Assembly (NCBI GenBank): GCA_029204225.1
Contig: CM055102.1
Span: 4,763,520-4,827,519 of the forward strand
Origin: Diphasiastrum complanatum
Taxonomy: Eukaryota > Streptophyta > Lycopodiopsida > Lycopodiales > Lycopodiaceae
Direction of reading: 5' to 3'
Length of the DNA stretch: 64,000 nt
Shown: piece after piece, positions 12,277 through 23,466 of the stretch
Position numbering within the stretch: the first letter of the stretch is position 1
How the letters are laid out: each line of letters opens with the position of its first letter
Made by a program: the position numbers and the translations under genes
Notes under the pieces: generated by a model
What the model was told of the DNA's origin: nothing
Databases searched by the model: none
What the model saw: the letters and a program-made list of their open reading frames with translations, nothing else

Positions 12277-12982
12277 GTTCCGATACCATGTGAAAGTTTT
12301 GAACATAACGAAAACCCTAAAGCTCTAGATCATATTTAACCTTAAACTTGTTTGACGCAAAACTAGCATTTGAGAAAGTAGCACTTACACTACAACAAGA
12401 TGCATTATTTTCAACTAATTTTTTGAAAGTTTTCTGAAAGATAGAATAAAAAATAGGGCCTGGGAGAAGCGAAACCCTCGAGCCTCGGGTTTGTCCTCAG
12501 ACCTTGGAATAAGCCTCGTAACTTTGAACGTATTTTTAAGAGGCTTATAATGGAAGTTATAAGAGTTAACATTCTATGCAAAAATTTTGATCTAGTGGAG
12601 AATGCAGATCAGAGATGAAATCACTGACTAATTGCCAACCATCAAAACCATGAACAACATCCACGAGTAACAGAGTGATGGAGGAGCTCACATAAGCAAA
12701 GAGCTCACAAAGCAAAAGCATCTTTATTACAAAGAGAATGATACATATACAAGCAAAGGTCCCTTTTGCATTGGGATGACACGTAGTATAGACCTAATAA
12801 ATGCATTTAGATCACTATTGGCCTCTACGTGGCATTTTAGCCTATATACAAGTAAACTCCTGTTATCGGCCCAGGACAAGCCCCTGGGCTGTCTTCTTTA
12901 CTAAAGCCTACTAAACTGAAACAATACATAACTATAAACTACAATGATAGTTGAGCTTACTATTTCTAACTCCCTCTCTTAA
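12277..12982 (-). repeat. Copia-type LTR bounded by PBS on one side and PPT on the other
   Basis: Read leftward, the polypurine tract AAGAGAGGGAG lies at about 12970-12980, then about 680 bp of LTR with a TATATA motif near 12842, then LTR end CTTTCACA at 12289-12296, then TGGTATCGGAAC at 12277-12288, a diverged tRNA-Met PBS. A normal LTR has either a PBS or a PPT beside it, not both. The LTR start at the PPT side lacks a clear TG. Confidence 0.5.
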
Positions 12983-13575
12983 GCTCAAGTGTGATTTAAG
13001 TATCAACCTAATTGTACACTTATTACAGTATCACATTTGAAGCTTGCATAAATAAATCAGATCAAATCTAAGCTCAAATGTGATAAGAGTATCATAATAA
13101 AAATGTGTAGCCATGTCCTGGAGTGTCCGTATAGATCATATGCAATATTTGAATACTTAGGTTTAGATTAGCCAATAGGAATTGGGGTGCCCATCTCCTC
13201 AATTCACTATATAAGTAGCAATTTTGAATCATTGTACATGCTCTCTCTTCATTTCAATATAAGTAGGTTGGCCCTCTTATGGAATGGATGTGGAATGTCC
13301 GTGCTCTCTATTTCTTTTCCTCCATCTCTCATGCTTTCTTTGTGGTTGCTAATTGTTGAATGTGATTATTATTGAATTTGCTAATTCTTATGCTTTTTTG
13401 TGAGAGAGAAAGGGAGAGAGAGAAGGGTAAGCTATCATCTTTGTGGATTTAGTGTTAATGGATGTAGGATTAATGCTTAGTGTTAATGGATCTTAGTGTT
13501 AATTTTGGATCATCAATGCATGCTGGATTTTGATCTATGTTATCGCTCTCATGGGATCGAACCTCCATGTGACAT
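12983..13575. other. LTR-like non-coding stretch with TATA box
   Basis: Contains CACTATATAAGTAGC near 13205 and a CT-rich stretch downstream, followed by GA-rich sequence at 13403-13430. It could be a promoter or LTR remnant. A 62-codon frame here has no support. Confidence 0.3.
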
Positions 13576-13579
13576 CTAA

Positions 13580-14026
13580 CTACTTGCATCTAGAGGTATG
13601 TATCACACGTTCAAGGGTGATTGCATCCAATTCACCTTGAAGGCACTCTCGTTCAAGCGCGACCATATCCAATTGCCTCTGGGGCAGCAACACTTGTTGT
13701 TTGGCATCTTGGACGGCTTTGTCCACTTCATCCTGCATGGTTGTAACCACATAGCCTTCTAGAGCATCGGCTGTTTGTTGGGCTTTCTTCATCTCAGCCT
13801 AGGACTTTGACTCATGTTGTTTGGCGACCTTGAGCTCCTGATTCAACTGTATCACTTTCTGGCTGATCAAGGTATTCTCTGATCCCAATTTCGAGATATG
13901 CTTGTCCATTGCCTTCTTCTCATCGAGCATGGTCTGGATCACTTGTGCAAGGTTAGTAACTAAACCCATAGCGTCACCAGAATCCATAGTTGGTGCGGTA
14001 GCAGCAACAGGAGGAGATGACAACAA
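13580..14026 (-). pseudogene. Coiled-coil protein fragment, probably Gypsy gag N-terminus
   Basis: Leftward frame of about 149 codons broken once, by a TAG near 13798. It runs from an Ala/Pro-rich start through TNLAQVIQTMLDEKKAM to a long charged helix (QTADALEGYVVTTMQDEVDK, LERECLQGELDAI). The heptad-like pattern suggests a coiled coil of the kind found in N-terminal gag regions of plant Gypsy elements. It ends where opposite-strand gag sequence begins at 14027, so this is a junction of two elements. No zinc knuckle or protease follows. Confidence 0.4.
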
Positions 14027-15540
14027 AGTGCTTTATTTAATGGAGGTAGATCCTGGTGAAACTGTATATGAAGTACAAGCCTCTAATTTGAAAACTACTA
14101 CTACACCAGTCTCCCCTTTATATAAACCTTCTGTGAAGAAATTTATTCCAATACAGAAGTATATACCTAATCAACAGAAGAATGGTGTCCAAAGGACAAA
14201 ACAAATACCTATATGTTTTAATTGTGGAGCACCTGGACCTTATTCCAATGAATGCCTTTGAACCAAAGAAGCAGATTGGATATGTACCCTTGTGTGAAAA
14301 TTGTAAAGCTGAAGAACATGTAACTTTGGAGTGTCCTAAGCCACCAGTTAATAAATTACTGGTAAAGTATTTAAAAACGAAACCGCTAAGGATAATGAAA
14401 CCAAAGATGAAGTGGTTCAGTAGGTTGAACTTTCTGATGAAGAAACAAATTGGCCGAGTGATATTCATTATGAAGTATCAAAGGTGAGCACTGGAAACAA
14501 GACCAAACAAAAATGACAAAATCAAATCCAACCAGCAATAGAATCGCCTAAGAAAAAGATAAAATCTTCAAAGAGAAAGTTAGGTTCTGAAGAAAAAGTC
14601 AACAAGTCTATCATGAAGGAAGATATAAAAGATGATCTTTTTTATGATCAGTGGAAAGATCTGCATCAAATCCAACTACTATCAAAATCTTAGGACAATC
14701 AGTGCAAGGAGTAAAAAGTTATCAAGGAAAACCCACCGTACAAGGCCAGAATCCTCAATACCGGTCTATTAGTTTGATCAGATCCATAAGATCCAGACTG
14801 CATCCCACTGTACAAGTAAGATCCAACTATCTTGGACTCCACCATCGGATGAATTCGAGATCTGGACGAACAGTAGCAAGAAGGACCATGAATCAAGCAC
14901 CACACCTTCCCAGATTAGCAGCTGCGTAACAAGAGGCAGAGCCGAAACCAATGCCAGTGGATCCAATGGGTCAATTTGTACATGTCGCTCCCTTGCAAGC
15001 AGTCCGGAGGGCACCTCGGATGGAGATACCAAAATACGACAGATCATCAGATCCCATCCACTTCCTCCAGATCTACGAGCAAGCTTGTGAAATATACGGC
15101 GATCGAACACCTACAGAGAAGTTGATCTTGTTCCCCATGTCACTAGTAGCGGTGGCTCAAGATTGGTTTTTCAATTTTTCAGAGGAATAAAAATCCACCT
15201 GGGAAGCGGTTAAATGAATATATTGCGGCCTATGCAACTCAAACTCAACGTCAAGGCAGAAGAAATTACGGCTGCTACGGATGTGGCGAAGGACACAGAA
15301 TTGCTGAATGTCCTACAAGGAGCAATATACATCCTTCTGCCGGGAATGCGGTTATGGACATTGCTTCAAGAATTGTCCATTGAGACCTGGGACCAGCGCA
15401 CCATTGAACTTCATTGCAATACAATGAGCAGCAGTTCCAGCAGGGATGCCACTGGAAAAGCAATATTTCCATGCTCCTGTGTTAGCCGTTACGCGAGCAA
15501 GTAGAGCAATATTGACAGATCTTAAATGCATAATAAATGA
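14027..15540 (+). pseudogene. Ty3/Gypsy gag with several zinc knuckles, decayed
   Basis: Rightward gag-like pieces in three frames. Near 14213 is CFNCGAPGPYSNEC (a CCHC knuckle with Tyr in the His place). Near 14295 is CENCKAEEHVTLEC (complete CCHC). From 14951 a capsid-type segment reads IPKYDRSSDPIHFLQIYE and YGDRTPTEKLILFPMSL, followed after frameshifts by CYGCGEGHRIAEC near 15265 and CRECGYGHCFKNC near 15335. Zinc knuckles bind the element RNA during packaging. The knuckles lie both before and after the capsid domain, so the region is either two gag copies or a rearranged one. Protease and RT are absent downstream. Confidence 0.7.
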
Positions 15541-16180
15541 ACTGTGTCAGATTAAGTATAGCAAGTATACAGATCAATAATGCGATAGAGCACAAGTAGC
15601 GGACGAAACCGCGTGCCCTACAAAGCTTATTTCTGTCTATAATGAGGAATATAACCTACTTTACTTATTCTTGACTTATCTTGTTCTTTTGGCATACACT
15701 GCTTCATCGTCATCTATTAAATACACAAATGGTATTTACTATATACAAGATGTTACAGGTGTGTAGATATGAAAGTACAGAGTGGATGTGTTGTTTGTAG
15801 GAGATCGTGGGTGGCTGTCGTCGTTGTTCAATCTGTTAGTGCAGCTGCAAAGGATGAGCAAAGGATGAGCATGCAAAGGGTGTGACGTCAGGTGAACGTT
15901 CGTGATGATGCAAGGGTGCGTCACTCTTACGAATGGCCTTAGGATAAGATCTACAGGGTGCCTTAGCTTTTAGGGCACTTTGCCATTCTGTGAGGTAGTG
16001 TCTACCTTTCGCCTATTACCATGACTTGTGTAAGAACACGGTGTCGCGATTCATTCGCCATTTATTAGTTTGTGCGAATTTGTGTGTAAAAATGCAGACT
16101 GCATGACAACGTTAGAAAATATACAGCATGAATGGAGGCAAATTAAAATTGGGATTTAGGAGAGTGGAAGGAGTAAATCC
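15541..16180. other. No gene recognised
   Basis: Non-coding. It contains a direct repeat AAAGGATGAGC near 15850 and mixed LTR-like text. Probably the decayed junction of the rightward gag and the leftward Gypsy leader. Confidence 0.4.
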
Positions 16181-16844
16181 AACAGTACTAGGCTCAATGA
16201 GATCTATCAATGGTGAAGGAGGCGAACTAGGATGGGTTTGTAATGAGACTGTACAGGCAAGTTTCTCAAAAACTTTGAAGTTAGATATCTCGGCAATGGT
16301 GTAAGCTCTTGGCTCGCCCTTTTGATACAGTCTTTAGCAAGTAATTGTCTCTCTAATTTGAGCTAGGTGAGCCAAGTTGAGTAGTTTTGGAGTTCTGGGG
16401 AACCAAAACAAGTCCAGGGAGTTTTTTCTGAGTAAAATCTTCAGATCTTACTGTTTAGGCTCGTCCCTCTGATAGATGGTAGTTCATTCTCTGTTTTATC
16501 TTTAGTTAAGAGGGCGAGGCAAGTTTTCAAGCTTTAGGCCTCCAAACATCAGTTGGGGATTCAAGACCCTGTTTGGCAGTTTTGTGAAGTTGCCACAGTC
16601 AGATTTGGGGAGGCAGATTCATGATGGTTTAAAAATTAGTTTGAAGGCTGTTTTTTGCATTGTCTTGTGAAGGAATGATAGTTTCATGATAGTTCCTCAC
16701 ATACATATGCTCAAAACACCCAAACCACAAGCATAACAGTCATAAAAAAATCTGCAAAGTAACCACTAAAAACTAGTGACCAGTCCCTAGAACAAGGCAA
16801 GTAGAAAAAAATAAAAAACAACAAAAGTTAGCAAGCATTTGGCT
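16181..16844 (-). repeat. Leader of leftward Gypsy element with the 354-bp repeat motif
   Basis: The sequence AATGAGATCTATCAATGGTG near 16195 is the reverse complement of 1390-1418, and TGGCTCGCCC / GGCTCGTCCC motifs recur. It therefore carries at least one inverted copy of the repeat unit seen at 1065-2180. It lies directly inside the PBS at 16845, as a 5' untranslated leader should. Confidence 0.6.
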
Positions 16845-16861
16845 CCCCGACAACGGCGCCA
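16845..16861 (-). other. Gypsy primer-binding site
   Basis: Minus strand reads TGGCGCCGTTGTCGGGG, a PBS type known in plant Gypsy elements (usually assigned to tRNA-Asp). One base separates it from the LTR end ...GACAACA. Confidence 0.85.
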
Positions 16862-16862
16862 A

Positions 16863-17480
16863 TGTTGTCAAGAAGTGAAAGGGTTCCACCTTCTCCTCCT
16901 AAGTCATTTGTAGCACGGGAAGCGGGCTCGAACCTAGGATCCGTGAAGATGCTTGTAGAACAAAGAGTGTTTACATCTACTTCTACTTGCAAACAAATAG
17001 CATTCCAACCAAAACATCACCAAGATAAACTAACCATTAACTCTATCTCTCTCACTTCTCTCACATTTTCTTCCAACACACTCACACACACACTCTTCCA
17101 CCCACTCTCTCTAACATCCAATCTACTCTTTTAACCACACTCTACAAGCTTAACTAGAAATAGAAACACTCAAAGAGGAAGCACTTATGCTAAAATGGGG
17201 CTAAAATAGCAAGAACTTAAGAAATATGCATACTACACAAAGTCACACTAAATTTAGCCAAACACCAAAATTAGCACAAGTGGACCCAAAATGGCAGCAA
17301 TTAGCTCTCATACATTAAGGATAGAAATTACATAGAAAGGGCTTCTCTTTATAGAAGCTTGTGGAGTGTCCTTTCCACATTTACTTATGGGACTAGGAAT
17401 TTAAAGCCTCAATATAGAATGCAAGTTCTTTTTTAGAATCTTGAAATTGACTTTTGAATACATTTTTAAGTCTAAGTTTA
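16863..17480 (-). repeat. Gypsy 5' LTR
   Basis: The LTR end is fixed by the PBS. Leftward it contains a TATA box (TATAAAGAG, near 17345-17356) within a segment AT-rich upstream and CT-rich downstream. The outer end is not defined, and 17480 is where LTR-like composition gives way to a different repeat. The last 93 bp also occur at 7905-7997. Confidence 0.65.
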
Positions 17481-17524
17481 AACTTTGAGATTTGCAAAAA
17501 TTGGTTTCTGCCCCCCAGTGACTA

Positions 17525-17645
17525 ATGGCACCACAAGTTGGACTTATGCACGCAGGGTGCCATACTTGGGGCCCAACGCAACTTATCTACTGACAGCTCT
17601 TCAAGATGGGCTTATACACGCAGGATGCCATGTTTGGGCCATTAA
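17525..17645. repeat. Diverged direct repeat (GCACGCAGGGTGCCAT type)
   Basis: Two copies of a roughly 37-bp unit (AGTTGGACTTATGCACGCAG.. near 17534 and AGATGGGCTTATACACGCAG.. near 17604), each ending TTGGGGCC or TTTGGGCC. Function unknown. Confidence 0.6.
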
Positions 17646-20600
17646 TTATGCAGAATTGATATTTACATTAGCTTCATCCCTGTAAGGTACTGCTTTCCTG
17701 AGTTCTTTCGAGCTCCATTGAAATGCCCCTTGGGCCTTGTATTCCGGCCCCCACAGCTTCTTTGTAAGTTTGTGGTTCACCACCAAATCCACAGAATTCT
17801 TTTTGAGTAGAAGATGAGCTGTCAAGTACATATATGATTGGTGCTCTTCTTTGGTCCGACATATTTCCTTGGAGGTAATATAGGGTCAGCAATTGCTTTT
17901 CCTTTGTCTTGTCTGCTTCGGTGTGTCGCAAGTGTCATAGGTGTGTCAGCGATTGCTTTGGTGTGTCATACGCTCCCGATATATCGGTCTGCTCCTCGTC
18001 TGAACTGTCACTCAGTCCATCTGGAATTTGAACATCTTCATCTAGATGCTCAGGGTTCACTCCCTCTGTCGATGTAGGTAGGTCGTAGTATGTTTGCTAA
18101 GAATTTCATAGCTGATTGGATCTTCCTCAACCATTGTTCTTGTCTCGTCGAATCTAACATCTCTGACAGTCTTCACTTCATTGGTTTGAGGCATGTATAT
18201 TCTATAATATGCAGAATGTGTATCATAGCCAACCAAGAATCCTTGCTCCACCTTTTCGTCTAGCCTCTTTCTCTTCTTATCTCGTATGTGTGTGTATGCT
18301 ACAGATCCAAAGATTCGATTGAACATGAGCCAGATTCGGCTTGCATCTCCACCATACCTCGTGTGGGTAGTCTTCCTGTGAAGGATGCCTCAACTTTTAC
18401 AAAAGTCAGTTAATCAGTTGGAGATATATTCTCCGCCCCTGTCAGTTTTGATCTGCTTGACTTTTCTTTTCATCCACTTCTCAGCCTAGTTCACATATTC
18501 TGTAAACTTGTCAAGAGGTTCAGATTTGTTGTGGATGAGGTAAACGACAACAAACTTACTGTAATCATCGATAAAGGTGATGTAGTATCTTGATCCTCCT
18601 ACAAAGAGTACCTCAAAGGGTCTGCAGATGTCCAAGTGCATGAGCTCCAGAAGTTCCGTCACTCTGAAGGAATCTTTTGTGAAAGGTTTACGTGACATCT
18701 TCCCTTTGTTGCATGCATCACAACATGTCAGGTTTGCATCTTTGATGCTCACTCCTGTGAATGTATTATTCTGGCTTTTCTTGTATAGGGACTTCAGGTT
18801 CATGTGGCATAGTATTCTATGCTACAAAACATCTATAGACTCACGGACTTGATGAGCCATCTCTGTCGGTAGGCGTACCTTCAAGTGATATAGGTTTTCT
18901 CTTCGTCTGCCTTGCATGATGAGTGTACTGGTGCTGGCATCAATCACATTGCATGTTTGATCTGTGAATGTCATGTGCATGTCTATGTCTACTATCTTTG
19001 CAACTGATAACAGACCTTTATATAGTGTCGGCACATATAGGACATCATCTAGCCTTCTGTCTCTGCCACTGGTGCTGAGCCAAAGCATGTCAATGCCACT
19101 CACCTCGTGTCAAGATCCATCTCCTAGAACAATGTATCTGGAGGAGTCAATTTGTCGAAAGTCGGCAATCATGTGCCTTGTCGTCACAAAGTGTGATGTA
19201 GCTCCTGAGTCAAGAACTATATCTTGAACATCAAACTGTGATCGACTGTGATGTAGCACATACATCAGTGCATAGATAAGTAATTGGATTTCTGCTAGCT
19301 CATTCTTCAGCCATCTTTGAGGATTCTAGCTCCTCCATATATGATGTGTTATTTGTGCTTTTTTTTCTGCTCTACATCTTCTTGTTTTTTGGATTGTCGT
19401 AGCAATCCATGGCTGCAAGACCTTTTTGTGACAATGTATGCACTCAATCTTTAGATTTAGCCAACATTTATCCACTGTGTGGCCGTCACGTTTGCATCTG
19501 TCGCATGTCTTCTTATTGTTGTCTTGCTGCATGTTCCTTCCTTTCGATCTGCCTTCTTGACTTCCTTGTTTTTGCTGGTTCTGATCTAGTCTGCTTCTCG
19601 ACTCCCTCTTAGGATAAGCCTTATTCTTCAATTGGTCTTTTTTGTTGTAGACTCATTCTTGTCATCATGGTGCTCTCTAGCTTTGACTTCTTCCTTGATG
19701 TCAATGACCGCTCTGTCGAAGGTCATAGCATGATCTTTGGCCAGTAAGGTCCAAGTTGTCTGGAATAATTGTGGTAACATTAGAGGGAATTTGGGCTAAA
19801 AAAGGGCCGCATATGAATTCGTGCCAATATCTCTTTTGCATTTTATCACTACTTTCAACCAATATCTTTGAATTGCTATAGCTTTTAGCTAGTAGCTTAG
19901 AAGTATGGCATGTAATATATCATTGGAAAGCGCTCGTCCCAACGCACCAATTTTCGTTGCATTCTGATATGGCAATCAAAAGTTATGCCATTTTCAGTGT
20001 AGACTCAAAATGTGAGTCAAAGAAGTAATGTTACGTTAAAGCCACTATGTCAAGATTGGGCCACATGTACAAAAGAAGTGAATAAAAGTGAATAAAAAAT
20101 GAAAAAGGAATCTTGACAAAAGGCCCTTTTTGTGTTTAAACTTGCTCTAATGGGAATGTAGTAGGTAGCTGAGCTATTTTCTTGTGAGACTGCGTGCTCT
20201 ATTCTTGTGAGACTGCGTGCATTGTGTAGCAATAGGAACAAATACTTTTTCTTTCTGATGAAGTTGGTGAGATCTTTGTCATCCCATCTTAGACAGGTAA
20301 TTTGATCTTCTAGATGCATAATTTGACTTCGCGACTTGGTCTGAAATCTGCTGATGAGTGTATCCCAAATCTCTCTAGCATTAGAAATTGATGCGAGTGT
20401 CAAGGGTAATGCAGTCTTCGATGGAAGAGGAGATGACTGCTACTGCTTTGTCATTCTTCTCTTTCCATTATCAAAGTCCTTTGCATGTGCTAGCTGGCAC
20501 CTCTTCGGTGCCATCCACCCACGATCATAACGCTTCTCCTCTTAGGATGAGCGATGTCTTCACTTTCCAGGCAAGGAAGTTTGATCCGTCTGCTTCAAGT

Positions 20601-20716
20601 ATTGTGCATATCTTTGATTGGATGTTGTGAATGGAAGTTGGCATAGTTGTGATCAACCTTAGCAGATCTTATTGAGCCTTGTGGCACTGAGAATTTTTTG
20701 GTCTAATCAACTTGTC
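17646..20716 (-). pseudogene. Copia A3 gag-protease-integrase, RT missing
   Basis: Leftward relic. From right to left: gag N-terminus (DGSNFLAWKVKTSLILRGEA near 20600; LISRFQTKSRSQIMHLEDQI near 20350), a gag zinc knuckle CDRCKRDGHTVDKC near 19500, protease-like text near 19090 (GIDMLWLSTSGRDRRL), GAG-pre-integrase and integrase finger (CDACNKGKMSRKPF near 18700), integrase core with CYITFIDDYSKF-type text, integrase C-terminus (GFLVGYDTHSAYYRIY near 18230), and the linker to RT. The integrase core is shortened near 18350-18480. The frame stops at about 17646, just before RT. Stops and frameshifts occur throughout, and a MITE-like insertion interrupts gag at 19786-20146. Confidence 0.85.
19786..20146. 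mobile_element. MITE-like insertion in Copia A3 gag
   Basis: About 360 bp of non-coding sequence splits the gag frame. Its left end reads GGGCTAAAAAAGGGCC and its right end, reverse-complemented, reads ACACAAAAAGGGCC, giving imperfect terminal inverted repeats that share AAAAAGGGCC. Target-site duplication not resolved. Confidence 0.45.
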
Positions 20717-20846
20717 TCATTTTGATACCACTGTTGGAACATTTGGGAGTCGTAGTTGCTCTTATACCACTTTTGGAATGTTTGGGAGTCGTGGTCGCTC
20801 TGATACCACTGTTGCTGAATCAGATGTCGAACACTCTGTTACCACT
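20717..20846 (-). repeat. Tandem PBS-like array of Copia A3 (four units)
   Basis: On the minus strand four tRNA-Met-type motifs end at plus positions 20730 (TGGTATCAAAAT), 20769 (TGGTATAAGAGC), 20808 (TGGTATCAGAGC) and 20844 (TGGTAACAGAG). Spacing is 39, 39 and 36 bp, with matching tails (ACGACTCCCAAAC.TTCCAA). The motif nearest gag is the normal PBS position. Confidence 0.8.
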
Positions 20847-21310
20847 ATTGAGAATCCGACAACTCTCAGCCAAACGATAATTCCAGCTTGAGCTCATATG
20901 GAGCCGATCTATCGGATGAAGCTACTACTACAAACCGCGATCAGTCATCCTCCGAACAGTAGATAGCTACTGCTAATCTGACAATTTATTTATGAACAAT
21001 AGATAATGTCTAATGACAACGGAAATATATCTACTGATAAATTGAACAAGCATCACAACATTCAGAGATTGCACACACTGAGCAGAAAACTGTAACCCGT
21101 CTATATTATCAGAATCGAGTATACAAACAATCATTTTCTTTTGAACAATGTCTGTTTCCCAGATCATCGTGTCGGCGTGAGAGAGGTGTTCTCTCTCACG
21201 AATGAACTAGCTACTGCTAGAACTATTTTACTTCCTTGATACGCACCTCACTTAGTGTTGCATTTTGGAATATATTCTTCTTTGCATGTCTATCCAATGC
21301 ATATGCCTAC
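20732..21310 (-). repeat. Copia A3 5' LTR
   Basis: Read leftward it ends in ...CCAACA next to the PBS. The body 20840-21300 matches 9700-10180 (A1) inverted and is related to 27915-28330 (A2): shared motifs include GAGAGAACACCTCTCTCACG, CTGTTTCCCA and TAGCTACTGCTA. The outer end is not sharply defined. Confidence 0.65.
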
Positions 21311-21520
21311 TTCCATGCAAGAGGTGTGTTAACTATAGAGTAGTTGCATGGATGCTCATTATATATGGGTCGACACCATATATATGGGACATGTGCACTC
21401 CTTTGGTGTTCAGCTACCTCCGAATTATTCCTTATACTTAAGGCGCTATGCCACTGGATTTAGAAATGCCAAGACAATTATGTTAAATACACATACATAT
21501 AGATTGCTTAGTGAGTAGCA
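21311..21520. other. Spacer between Copia A3 and the secreted-protein gene
   Basis: AT-rich with ATATATGGGTCG/ATATATGGGAC direct repeats near 21360-21390. No coding signal. Confidence 0.4.
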
Positions 21521-21526
21521 TTTATT
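21521..21526 (-). terminator. Possible poly(A) signal AATAAA
   Basis: Minus-strand AATAAA about 410 bp downstream of the stop codon of the secreted-protein gene. Plausible but not proven. Confidence 0.3.
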
Positions 21527-21711
21527 GAACTGAAAAGTGACAAAACTGAGTCTCATCAATTAATATCATAACTATCCACTTTCCTCATAAGTTCTCTTTT
21601 ATTTGTTTGAACGGCTGCGATTTACATGCATTTTCCACCTTTATTTTACACTCCACTCCATTAGCTCGATCACAACGAGAATCGACCGCGAGCGACAGAG
21701 AGACACACACA

Positions 21712-21729
21712 CACACACACACACACACT
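21712..21729. repeat. (AC)n microsatellite
   Basis: Uninterrupted AC dinucleotides, nine units, in the putative 3' UTR of the secreted-protein gene. Confidence 0.95.
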
Positions 21730-21933
21730 CTCTCCTGTACAACTACCTACCACTGAGATAAGATGAAGATGAAGCTTTATCTTGATTCCCTACTCATGGA
21801 ACAAGTCTTCTTTCGTTTCCGAAAAAACCAAAACTCCTGCTAGATGTGTCCCCTCTTTGTGTTCCAAAATGTTGTCTTTACTACAGAACGATTGGGCAAA
21901 GGCAATACAGTTGATGTAAACATTAGGATCTGT

Positions 21934-22687
21934 TCATGGTGCCTCGCTAGGGTGAACCTGGTAGCTGGGATTTTCCATGGAATAATGTATCGGACCAGGT
22001 TTCGCTCCACCCGCACCCTTCCATGGATGATCATGAATGTTATAGTCCCTAGATGCTAGTAAATCGACAGCTCCAAGTTGCCGGTGTTTTGCTTTTAAGC
22101 GTTTCTCAGGTCCCTCGTGAAGACTGTATCCATGTTTTGCGACCCCAGGATTAACCTGTGAATCATTCGAAACCAACAGCGTTAATCTACCAAGACCGCA
22201 TTTACTACCAATCTAGGATCAGATTGCTTTCGTGCATACTCAAAGCAGGGATTTGAGATTGTAACATGCATTTCTCTTCCTGTATAAACTACTGATCGAA
22301 AGAAAGGAAAGTCACACACCTTTCGCCCCGATAGCTCTTTTGTTTTGAGCAAGGAAACTGCACTCTTAGCTCCGCTGGATCTTGCAGGCATCCCTGTGGC
22401 AACCAAAACTACATTTTTAGCTTCCGGATGAAAACAGGCATTGCCTTTCATAGACGAGCAGACTGTTTATTCTACTATAACCGTCCCATCACGGAAACGC
22501 GCATCTCTGAGCATTCTTGGTTAACCGCCTGTATGACAACTTATATATAATTTTGCTGTACAATCATGTCACAAAATCCCAGGATTAAAGACAGCTATCA
22601 CTCACGAGCAGGTAAGGCTGTGAAAGCAAATCGCATGCACAACAATGCCCCAAGTAAGCAAAATAAGAACACCATCACGGTTCTCAT
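21934..22687 (-). CDS. Small secreted protein, candidate peptide-hormone precursor (three exons)
   Basis: Exons on the minus strand: 22687-22606, 22393-22320, 22155-21934. Splice sites are GTGAGT..CACAG and GTGTGT..CACAG, and the frame stays open across both junctions, giving about 125 aa. The ATG at 22687 starts a textbook signal peptide (MRTVMVFLFCLLGALLC, ending FTALPA at residue 27). The remainder has no Cys, is rich in Lys, Arg, His, Gly and Pro, and carries RDYNIHDHPWKG (residues 88-99) and KPGPIHY (104-110). Length, signal peptide and a late Asp-Tyr motif match plant peptide-hormone precursors. The motif faintly recalls the tyrosine-sulfated RGF/GLV peptides, which end in PPxHN, but the match is weak and the family is not assigned. 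It lies on unique sequence between Copia A3 and A2 and shows no stop or frameshift. Confidence 0.6.
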
Positions 22688-23084
22688 CCTTCTCAGCAAG
22701 CATATGGAAACAGAAACCTTAATTACTGTGTTTGAACTTGTACAAGATGAACCGGAAGATGGGCCGATTTCATTAGAAACTTCCAAAGGCGAGAAAACAG
22801 GAAGCTATTGCTAAGATTTGCTCAGACTTGTATAGCCGAGCAGCGACATAAACACTTGGGCAACTTCAGTTGGAATCTTCCTTCAAGTTTTTGGGCACAA
22901 AAGCAAAGCAGATCTACATTCGGCCGGATCTAACACCTCACCACTGATTTGCATCCTCGAGAGGGGAGGGAGAGAGAGAGCCCACAATCTTTTTCTAGGA
23001 CAAAGTAACAAAATGTAAACGAGAATGAGTGGTTTCCTAAGGCTTGATAGGAGATGGTCTCATGTATTGCTAGTCACATATTCC

Positions 23085-23092
23085 TATTTATA
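23085..23092 (-). promoter_or_regulatory. TATA box of the secreted-protein gene
   Basis: Minus-strand TATAAATA, the plant consensus, about 400 bp upstream of the ATG at 22687. It would place the transcription start near 23055 and leave a 5' UTR of about 370 bp containing GA-rich text. Confidence 0.45.
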
Positions 23093-23415
23093 TGCAGGGG
23101 GGTGAGAGAGCGCACTATGCACGCGTGGAGAGGGGGGAGCTTTCTAGTTACACCAATGAGAGTCATAGTTAAGGTTTATTAAATCCAAGATTAGGGCCAC
23201 CCATGTGTGTGAGAGAGAGTGATAAACAAAATGTGGGTACATTAGGGTTTTGACCAATGCCAGAGTGAAATTTTGTGGATCAACACGTGAGTGTGTTGAT
23301 ATATCCCATAATCCAAATTTTGATTTAACTAAAAGTCAACACAGTGTGGCTATTTGTGCTTATAAAAGTCAACATATGTTGCAGATATTTGAACTTCTTG
23401 TAATGCGTAATTGGG

Positions 23416-23417
<2 letters not shown>

Positions 23418-23463
<46 letters not shown>
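23418..23463. repeat. (GA)n microsatellite
   Basis: Uninterrupted AG dinucleotides, about 23 units, preceded by GGGGGG. Open frames encoding Arg-Glu repeats here are artefacts. Confidence 0.95.

Positions 23464-23466
<3 letters not shown>

Noticed and set aside
22182-22451. Unspliced 89-codon leftward frame as a gene
   Set aside because: It overlaps an exon and an intron in part; splicing explains the region better.
22598-22786. Longer first exon of the secreted-protein gene starting at 22786
   Set aside because: That codon is TTG and a stop lies seven codons upstream; the ATG at 22687 begins exactly at a signal peptide.
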